Source: Polytrichum commune (taxonomy: Eukaryota > Streptophyta > Polytrichopsida > Polytrichales > Polytrichaceae). From it: a stretch of 64,000 nt of DNA. The DNA is taken from contig OX485805.1 in NCBI GenBank assembly GCA_950295325.1, positions 43,550,758-43,614,757 on the forward strand, given 5' to 3'. A program made the position numbers and the translations under genes. Below the pieces are notes generated by a model, which was given only the letters and a program-made list of their open reading frames with translations, was not told the origin of the DNA and did no database searches. Shown here in pieces: positions 56,529 to 64,000 of the stretch; the first letter of the stretch is position 1, and each line of letters starts with the position of its first letter.

Positions 56529-57151
56529 CAGTAACCTCCCGCTTAAGTACACACCTGTTTAAGTATGCATCCCGGTTAAGTACGCATTTTTGGGCAAAAA
56601 ATTGAGGGTTCAAGATTTCTTAGTTGACCATGTCGTGAATCGACATTTTGCGTAAGTTTTGAGGTTTTTTGCGTTTGGCTTTGAGGCCGACCGCTTGGAT
56701 CTTGCTTTGAAATGATTTAAATGATTTCTTAAGGCCATCAAATGTTTCCTATGCTTCTGTTTGAACTTCAAGGCAGAGCAGCTAATCCTCAATGTCAATA
56801 ACCTGCTTATAAAGAGAGTCAAAACCCTAGAATATAACTCCGTTTTCTAAACCGACATTCAGTTCCTGAGTGTTAACATCGCCTTCACTAACGATGTACT
56901 CTCGGGCTAGAGCTCTTTTACTCAGAGTAGTCGTTCTGCTAAGCTTCAAGATGATTTCGCAACATTGTTGCTCATTGAGACGCTTTCCGTTTGGTTTCTT
57001 CGACATTGTAACGAAACACAAGCGATTTGGGAAACCCTAAATCCTAAAGTACACACCTACCAACTATAGCGAAACACAAGCAATTTGGGAAACCCTAAAG
57101 TACGCACAAATTGCGCATGTTCAAGTTGCGTACTTAAGCGGGAGGTTATTG
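56529..57151 (-). mobile_element. Pogo/Tigger-like deletion derivative, 623 bp
   Basis: Ends CAGTAACCTCCCGCTTAAGT and, inverted, CAATAACCTCCCGCTTAAGT, both flanked by TA (56527-56528, 57152-57153). CAGT-type ends, a TA target and a minus-strand psq/CENP-B-type DNA-binding fragment inside point to the Pogo/Tigger branch of Tc1/mariner. Subterminal copies of TTAAGTA(C/T)GCA (56566-56589) and a duplicated block (GAAACACAAGC(G/A)ATTTGGGAAACC at about 57014 and 57071) look like transposase-binding arrays. The catalytic DDE core is missing. Confidence 0.82.
56827..57021 (-). pseudogene. Truncated Pogo/Tigger transposase, DNA-binding N-terminus
   Basis: The 64-residue frame contains KRLNEQQCCEIILKLSR followed by SKRALAREYIVSEGDV. 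This matches the helix-turn-helix (psq/CENP-B N-terminal) region of Tigger-type transposases, whose typical text is 'K(R/K)...K.EII.....G.S...LAR.YGVS'. After VSEGDV the frame leaves the family and ends. A second region further along (56640-56800, minus strand, several frames) has Lys-rich coil text. The middle and the DDE domain are gone, so no active transposase is made. Confidence 0.7.
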
Positions 57152-57153
57152 TA

Positions 57154-57344
57154 CTTACCACCCACTTGTTAACTTGACGTTAACCCTAATAAGAACTACA
57201 ATGTTTATGGTGTTTAATGCCACTTAAATATCCAAACTCACATTCGTATAACTATTTACCAAGAAATTATTTAACAAAGTCAAGTTATTTATGTTCTAAA
57301 ATATCTAACCAACCTAGTAGAAATTGAATCTTAGAGTCCAAAGT
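57154..57344. other. Short spacer, no feature
   Basis: AT-rich spacer between the Pogo-like element and the next repeat. Confidence 0.4.
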
Positions 57345-57720
57345 TATGGCATTGTGTACTTCCAAATAGTAAGTGACACTATATACCATAAACAATGTAT
57401 TGCCATGCCCGTGTTATTATTAAATACTACACTAAATATTGTATTTAGTGTCACATGGTATTTATTGTCATCGTGGTAATTAACCCTAATGACACTTCTT
57501 GTGTATATCTTCACAAGTATTCTCATACCAAAGTCACTTTTTGTTGGTCCACTTTTAGTTTGGTATATTATGCATCTACCAATTATGTAATAAATTATTG
57601 TCATGGATGATTCAAAATTAGATGAATAATTTATCCAAGTTATTATTTGGGTCAATTCCATTCCACACCATATTGATATTAAGGCATGATATATAAAATT
57701 GAGTGGTGTTGAAAACAATA
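57345..57720 (+). repeat. Family 4-related repeat copy
   Basis: Begins GGCATTGTGTACTTCCAAAT followed by AGTAAGTGACACTATATACC. It contains ACACTAAATATTGTATTTAG and GTGTCACATGG, and shares TTGGTATAT, TATGCATC, TATTGTCATGGATGATT with the 5.76-kb and 52.55-kb repeats. It therefore links the family 4 ends with that longer repeat. Confidence 0.6.
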
Positions 57721-58049
57721 AATGTTATCAAATACCCTACCCTACTAGTCTCAAAAGTATTTGAAATTCCTCAATATAATAGAGTTAACCATAGTTAAAG
57801 TACATGAATGAAAAATGGTTGAAATCCCCTAATGGTTCCTCATTTGAATGTATTTGGAAATCTTGGAGGGTTCTTTGAGTTCTAAGCATTGACATGTTTA
57901 ATGTTTGTAAAATAAGGAATCGTCATCTTCTTCTTGGTTAGATGTGTGCATATGCAACTCTTTGCTCCTCTCACTACTTATCTATTCCCAAAGAAACCAA
58001 ACTCCATGAGGAAAAACAAATACAAATACAAATACAAATTGCCTTAAAG

Positions 58050-59825
58050 TTTTATTACCTCATAATAGAGCACAACAACCTCCCTCCCTAGTTTCTTTTT
58101 AGGTTATTGACACAAATTTTGAAGCTACAAATTTAAAACATTCCTTGAGTTGGTCCCCACTTTTGGTGACTTCACGGTTAATTTTGAAACCATAGCACAT
58201 TGATCCAATGTTTTAGTCCAAAAGCAAGGGTGGTTTTTGGATCCCCAAAGTTGTGTTACCCTATAGTAGAGTTGAACGACTTCCCTCCCTAGTTTTTTCT
58301 AGGTCACTAACACAAGTCTTTGAATTGGAAAATAGAAACTAATCCTTCCAAAAACTTGAGTTGGTCCCCACTTTTGGTGACTATACGGTTCAACTTTGGT
58401 ACCAAACCACCATTGGTCCAATCTTTATTCCACAAGTAACGACACTAAATACAAACACATAGACTAAATATCAATAACCCTATGAAAGTAAGCAACATTA
58501 ATTGTAAACTCAAACACTAACTATCAACTATGGTAATATGTGGAAGTTACATGTTTGAATTTAGTGTTAGTAAGGATAGGAAAAAAAGATTATAATAAGA
58601 GAGGTGACAGTAGGGAAGGTAGCGGCACGTTTATGTCTAACACTAATTTTCAAGGAATTAAAATTAGTGTTGACCAAGGTAGGGTGGTAACAACACTAAA
58701 CATAATCAAACAATAGTGGTCTTTAGACCGCCAGAGTTATGTTTCCTAGTAATAGAAGTAAACAACTCCCTTCCTTCATTTCCTTTCTAGGTCACGGACA
58801 CAAGTGTTTGAAAGTGACACATATGAAATGTTCCTTCCAAAATCATGAGTGGTTCCCCACTTTGGGTGACTTTGTGGTTTAACATTGGTACCAAACCACC
58901 ATCGGTCCGATCTTAGTCCAATAGTAATGGGTGGTTCTCAAACCCCCGAAGTTTTGTTTCCCATGAATAAAGCAAAACAATTTCCCTCCCTAGTTTCTTT
59001 TCTAGGTCACTAATACAAGTGTTTGAAACGCCAATTCCTACTTTAAAGGTTGTCTAAATTAGAATACATAAACAACCACACAAGGTTTTCATAAATTTTC
59101 ATTATTTTGGCAAGAGAAAAGCATGGAGAGGTTGTTAAGATAGTTGATATACAAAACATTCCTTCCCTAAACACAAGTTGGTCCACACTTTTGGTGACTT
59201 TACAATTTATCTCTCGTGGCAGACCCCCAGTGGTCCAATTTTTAAAGTTTTGTTTTCATGAAATAGAGGAAATCAACTTCTCTACCCCGGGCTAGATCAC
59301 ATCTTCATTCAGCTGGGTCCCGCGCCTCCCATGTCTCCTTCACTTCCCAGTCTTCCTACCCGCACATGTGTGGGAACTCTTCCCCGTTGGGAACCAATGT
59401 AACAATACCCAGTCAAAAGTACAAATATCCAAGTTGGCATCACTTTCATTATTCCCAAGTTAATCGATGAAGTTCCTTCACATGCCAAAGGAGCTCAATG
59501 GCTTAAGTGACTGGGTATTGTCACAGTGGTTCCCAACGGATACTAGTTCCCACGTAGGCACGGGCAAGAAGACTGGGCAGTGAAGGAGGCGTGGGAGGGG
59601 CAGGGCCCATCCGAACGAATACGTGATCTAGCTTGGGGCAACTTCTCTCCCTGGTTTTTCTTTTTCCATGGCGCAAGTGTTTGAAGTGACAAATATTTCT
59701 TCCAAAAACTTCAGTTGGTCCCCACTTTTAATGACTCTAAAAAACTCTCGTAGTAGACCCACATTGACCAATCTTTAACTTAGTCCTAAAAGTGGCACGT
59801 GTTCTTTGGACCCCCAAATTTCTTG
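58050..59825 (+). repeat. Decayed tandem array, unit about 220 bp
   Basis: Successive units near 58060, 58255, 58725, 58945 and 59640 share ordered words: (C/T)TTCCCTCCCTAGTTT, TCTAGGTCACT(A/G)ACACAAGT, TCCTTCCAAAA, GAGTTGGTCCCCACTTTTGG, TGACT...CGGTT, GGTACCAAACCACCAT and TGGTCCAATCTTTA. The array is interrupted by unrelated DNA at about 58440-58720 and by a foldback element at 59291-59632. No ORF. It may be an old satellite or a degenerate intergenic array. Confidence 0.75.
59291..59632. mobile_element. Foldback element inside the tandem array
   Basis: GCTAGATCAC and GTGATCTAGC are the exact inverted ends. The arms then share GGGTCCCGCGCCTCCCATG/CGTGGGAGGGGCAGGGCCC, CTTCACTTCCCAGTCTTC/GAAGACTGGGCAGTGAAG, GTGGGAACTCTTCCCCGTTGG/CCAACGGATACTAGTTCCCAC and AATACCCAGTCA/TGACTGGGTATT. 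Each arm is about 130 bp. The array word AACTTCTCT(A)CCC occurs on both sides, a likely target duplication of about 12-15 bp. Confidence 0.8.
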
Positions 59826-62340
59826 GACCTGGACCCTTAGTAAATGTGACCGCGGCCTTGTAAGTTCCTCCCCCTATACAATAACCAGGGCTGCCACGTG
59901 TCCCTTCTTTGGTGGCGGCAAGGTAGGTGCAGGGGGGTAGAGTAAACGGGTCCAAGTGCCAGCTCGGATATTTACTGTGCTGTGTGAATGCCACGTGTCA
60001 GTCATTTATCCTGAAAGGACTTTATGGAAAGACATCCACCGAAACCCCCATCCCCATGAAACCATTTATTAGTATTCAGTATAATATACATATAAATAGA
60101 CTCATGAACCCTATTCCTATTATTATTATGATGATGTTTCACTAATAATGATTCGGATGCTTTAGGTCGGCCACCTATAGTGCATTAACATGGATTAATG
60201 TGTCAAGCAGTGTCCACGCTGGCGCCCTCCTTAATTCCAGCCCTGCCAGCTTGGCATTTTTTTTAACAACCTATGCTCTATAATCAGTTGAGGTCAGCAA
60301 TTATCGAAGTATTGGATTTCTTATGCTTGTCACCGAGACTATAAATTTTGTTTCTCAACACCTACCACGAGGGCACAATCTAAACACGCCCCCTACATGT
60401 GTATTGTTGATTCATCTTGACTTGACTAAAAAAAATTACCATGACTTTACACGACTATCAACATTTTCACCCTCCCCTTGCGAGGTATGATGCTAGATAT
60501 GCAACGGAAAAATAAAATAGAATAAAATTGTGAATCATATCTTGATACCAATAGCCACAACATGAACCATATCCAAAATGGTCACACAAAAATCCTCCTA
60601 CAAGATTGGAACGTGCTTGAGTTCCGACTTACTTGCAATTGTCGGGGTGGGAGATCCACTAAAAATGTTGGAATTTGTGCAAGTGAAAGCACGAGACACA
60701 CTCCAAGAAGCTAGGGGCCGAATTCCGGCTTCCATATAATACGTGGGAGGTAATCAAGGGTGCTACACCAAATTCACATGTTAGCACACCAAGTTACGAC
60801 TCTTAGTGCGACCTCATTTAATATGAGGCCACACTAATTATAGTTGCGGACACCAATTTATGTTTATTATTGGCTTTGCCCAAGCGGGAAGAGACATGGG
60901 GGTGGTTTGTGAAATGGGCCACCATTTGGCAGCCAAATCTTGTCACATGCGGTGTTAGTAACTCCATCTTGAAGCAAAGTCTAATAACTGTTGATATAGA
61001 TTGTTGATATAGACTGGTCTCAAAACGAGGCAAAGTTTGGTCTTGGTTGGATGATCAACTAAAATTCGCCACGTGTCCAAGATAATGCTAGGGCAAAACA
61101 CTATTTTGATTAGCTACGTGCTCATTTTGTTGTCGTAGACATATTGGAGATCACCATCATAGAATAATTTTACTTGTACAAAACTAATTGGATGTAACCA
61201 TGTAAATATTATAGCATTATTTTGGATGTGTTTTCATTATTCAACATTTATATGTATATTTAACATCAAAATTTAATGTTTGATTTTTTTTCGTCATATT
61301 GCAATAGCATAACATTCCAAATAATCACCAAGGATTTCCACATCTCCCATAAAATTTAGGTACATCAAAAATATATTGTACGATCCTATGATAGAATCGA
61401 GACAACGAAAAAGTCCGAATTTTGAAAACACGACATGTGACCTTCATAATAAAATTCACAACGTCATTATTTGGTGTGATTTCATTCATGGGGGGGATTT
61501 TGATAGAGAAACTCGTGCTACCGAACGAAATATGATTTTTGAGATTTGAGATAGATATTTTGCCGAGTGTAGCCAAGTTAACATACACCAATGGACACAC
61601 TGACTACAACTAACCACGCTAAATATAGTTCCTAAATTGTAAGTAAGCTTTGGGAAGGTCGCACATCTTAAAAATGCAAAATACACGATGGTAAATGTCT
61701 TGGTCTTTGAGTTCCCCCCCCCCCCCTCTATCCAATCTAAGGTTTCAACTAGAGTGAAAAATTTGCCAACTATATTACAACACAATAGTAATTTTTAAAC
61801 ACAAAACGCAACACATCTGGCCATTGAATGTCATATATACTATCTTTATAACTATCTTTATAGATCACAATTCATGGAGAGAGAGAGAGAGAGATAGTGA
61901 ATATAATATACAACACAGTATGATGTGTTTGCACATTGTAATTCTCTTGTTAAATAATACAGAAATTTTAAACCAATAGGAATGAGGTGGTATGTGAGAT
62001 TTAGAGTGAAATGATAGTAACGGGTAAGCTTCGAATGGATGAAATTTTCAGCATAAAATTGGAGCAGGTGAATGTTTTGAAAACCAGACAAAATGAGTAC
62101 AAATTGACTGCCACCATTATACTTGAAAACCCCTATACGGAGAACACACACACACAGAATGTGACATAATATTCTGTTGTGGCATTGTAAATTGCAAAAA
62201 AAAAAAAAAAAAACTTAAAAAAATTGAAGAGAAAATATATCATTGACACTTTGTGGGGATCTACCAACTACAAATTATTGATAATAATTTCTACAAGTGA
62301 CTGAAACTAAGGCAATTCAAAGCAATACTCGAAACGCATG
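59826..62340. other. Intergenic, no gene recognised
   Basis: GCCACGTGTC occurs twice (59894-59903 and 59990-59999); these contain a CACGTG G-box, but no gene start follows. (GA)n is at about 61876-61893, a C-tract at about 61716-61727 and an A-tract of about 19 at 62195-62213. Frames up to 99 residues are unrecognised. Confidence 0.4.
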
Positions 62341-63029
62341 AGGTGGAGGGTGCTTAAACTAACACTTTAAGCTATTGCATGTACATATGGCTATATGCTT
62401 GATATAAAATAAAATAAAATAATATCATATCATATCAACCTTTGGGCTAAACGTAGGTATGAAGAAAAAAAATTAGCCTCAAATTAAATATTTGATGTAT
62501 ATTCAAAGTCAAAACCACTACTGTAGCTTTCTTAAACTAATCCCTAGGTCCCGTGTATATGATGAGGACCCCCCACCTTCATTGCCTAGAAGCAACACAA
62601 CATAGTTGGGTACTAGACCCCAGCTAGACCAAAGTCCAACTAGTAACGGTGTGCAAAGCCACGCTGGCCACCTCCATGATCCCACCCCGTTCGGCTGCAA
62701 AACCGTCACCTTGCATCTTGGGACCTGACCCCCTTTGTGCTTTGTGGGCCCACCTCTTTGGCTTTGTGAATAAAATGACTAGAAACCCCCCCACCCACCT
62801 GCACCCAATGAATAGTATGGCTAGAATAGGTACCGACAAGGCACCCTAAACCCACCTTGAACCGACATGAGATAGAATGGAGGCCGGTATGAGGTGGCGC
62901 CACTAATGACACCCAAAACCGCCACTCTATGGGCCAGGGCACTCTTTCACCATGAAAAACGGATGAAGATAGCAAAATGTTGACGATTGGGAGGCGTTTA
63001 TAGGTGTGGGTTTTAGCACCCTCAATCTC
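62341..63029 (-). mobile_element. MITE family 5, copy 2
   Basis: Opposite orientation to the copy at 38.86 kb. The left end AGGTGGAGGGTGCTTAAAC corresponds to that copy's right end, and the right end GGTTTTAGCACCCTCAATCT corresponds to its left end. Shared interior blocks include TGGTACTAGACCC/GGGTCTAGTACC, AGCAACACAACATAG and CATGATCCCAC. An (AAAAT)n tract at 62404-62420 expands the copy. Confidence 0.8.
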
Positions 63030-63356
63030 ACACTAGCATCACTCGATGAAATTATTCGTTTAACTGATTTTTCTCATGTAGTAGGGGGTTTATTCCTTTT
63101 CACTAGATATTTTGGAACGTAGATATTTTCAATTTGGCTTTCTTCGAATAACTTGGAGCCCGAATTTCAAGTTTACAGGCATTTTCAGTTCGATTCTTCG
63201 TGTCTATGGGACCAAGTGCTGGGACATTCAAATTCGCCCATTTTTAATAGTCAACGTTGATGGACGGAAAACAAGAATTTTAAGGCGGCTACATTCTATT
63301 CGAATGCCAATTAATGCAAGTGGGCTTTGACTGCACAGTTTTCTCTTAGCATGTGA
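63030..63356. other. Short spacer, no gene recognised
   Basis: A frame at 63112-63330 has no recognisable similarity. Confidence 0.35.
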
Positions 63357-63359
63357 TTA

Positions 63360-63836
63360 GGACGACTTCACACACGAGACTAAGGGCCCGTGACCGTTGC
63401 ACTTCAAGCACTCTCATTGGTGGTTAAGGCGGAGCCGGTCCAAGTTCGTTTCATACTACGCTTAGGGACCAACGGAGTATGTGAATGCAAGATGGATGTA
63501 AAGTTTACATGGATGGATTCCTACATGGCATTGAATGGATCATGTTTCATGGTCACTTGGACTAGTTTCAAAAATTATTTCTTGGAGGTAGGCCTAACAC
63601 AAAACGAGGAGACCGTGTCACTCCGAATGCTCACAACCGTTGATTTATTCTATTTTATCATGCGTGAGGACTTGCATGAAAAGAAAATTCATTGAAATAA
63701 CATTTAGTTAAGGGCCCAGTCACGTATGACTGCACACTACATGATTTTGGAAGTGATGTGGGATGGCCTTTGGACACTTCTTTTATGCTCTCATAATCCA
63801 GTGGTCGTGACTCTTGGCTTGTGTGTGAAGTGGCCC
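63360..63836. mobile_element. PIF/Harbinger-like element, second copy (477 bp)
   Basis: Left end GGACGACTTCACACACGAGA and inverted right end GGGCCACTTCACACACAAGC, flanked by TTA on both sides (63357-63359 and 63837-63839). Inside, ACTCTCATTGGTGG followed by AAGGCGGAGCCGGTCCAAG matches the inverted text near 37925-37980. It is in opposite orientation to the 37.4-kb copy. No transposase. Confidence 0.75.
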
Positions 63837-63839
63837 TTA

Positions 63840-64000
63840 GTGCGAGATGATTCACAAATCCAAATCGTGCCCAAAGCCATTTTCCTTTTAATATATGGAG
63901 TTCAAATGAATATATGTTTACTAGCAAAGTGAAGATGCCACAACATTACACAAAGTCTTTGATTGTGTCTGTGGGACTATGTGTCAAATAAACATATGTT
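63840..64000 (+). mobile_element. MITE family 1 fragment at window edge
   Basis: GTGCGAGATGATTCACAAAT followed by CCAAATCGTGCCCAAAGCCA and AGCAAAGTGAAGATGCC matches the inner part of family 1. It starts at the right target duplication of the Harbinger-like element, so that element probably inserted into or beside it. It is cut by the window end. Confidence 0.55.

Noticed and set aside
59894-59999. G-box promoter pair
   Set aside because: Two GCCACGTGTC words exist, but no gene start, TATA box or coding exon follows.

Overview
The window looks like nuclear DNA from a land plant. Genes carry GT-AG introns of about 170-880 bp, promoters have TATA boxes, most of the sequence is AT-rich, and transposon debris dominates. 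The gene families and a retrotransposon that appears to carry a restriction-like endonuclease make me lean weakly towards a non-flowering plant (bryophyte, lycophyte or fern). The sequence alone does not settle this.

Only three protein-coding genes are well supported. One is an intronless TLDc-domain gene (8217-9425). The other two are a tandem pair of three-exon genes for small hydrophilic LEA/KIN-like stress proteins (18087-19105 and 22332-23840). The pair shares exon lengths, splice phases, a TATA box, an upstream promoter word and a 3' UTR, so it is a recent duplication. A possible short acidic exon (10420-10485) and a possible captured gene fragment (35850-36420) are uncertain.

Layout: 1-7.3 kb is repeat-rich and gene-free. 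7.3-9.4 kb holds the TLDc gene and its leader. 9.4-13.9 kb is low in repeats and may be transcribed. 13.9-15.1 kb holds a broken Ty3/Gypsy-like gag. 15.3-17.0 kb holds a head-to-head MITE pair and a 921-bp Mutator-like element with 329-bp inverted repeats. 17.8-24.1 kb is the LEA pair. 24.4-44.1 kb is a mosaic of small inverted-repeat elements, including a nested insertion, PIF/Harbinger-like elements with TTA target duplications, foldback elements and a 1-kb direct repeat. 44-51 kb is AT-rich with nothing recognised. 51-57.7 kb holds more MITEs, a frameshifted 3' fragment of a non-LTR retrotransposon, a tRNA-like segment and a Pogo/Tigger-like deletion derivative. 58-59.8 kb is a decayed tandem array interrupted by a foldback element. 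62.3-63.8 kb holds second copies of two families seen at 37-39.5 kb.

The most interesting material is the transposon ecology. Two different element families share the outer terminal motif AAGGTAGA, and one of them repeatedly occurs as inverted pairs able to form long hairpins. The other highlights are the retrotransposon fragment at 55 kb and the LEA pair with its conserved promoter.
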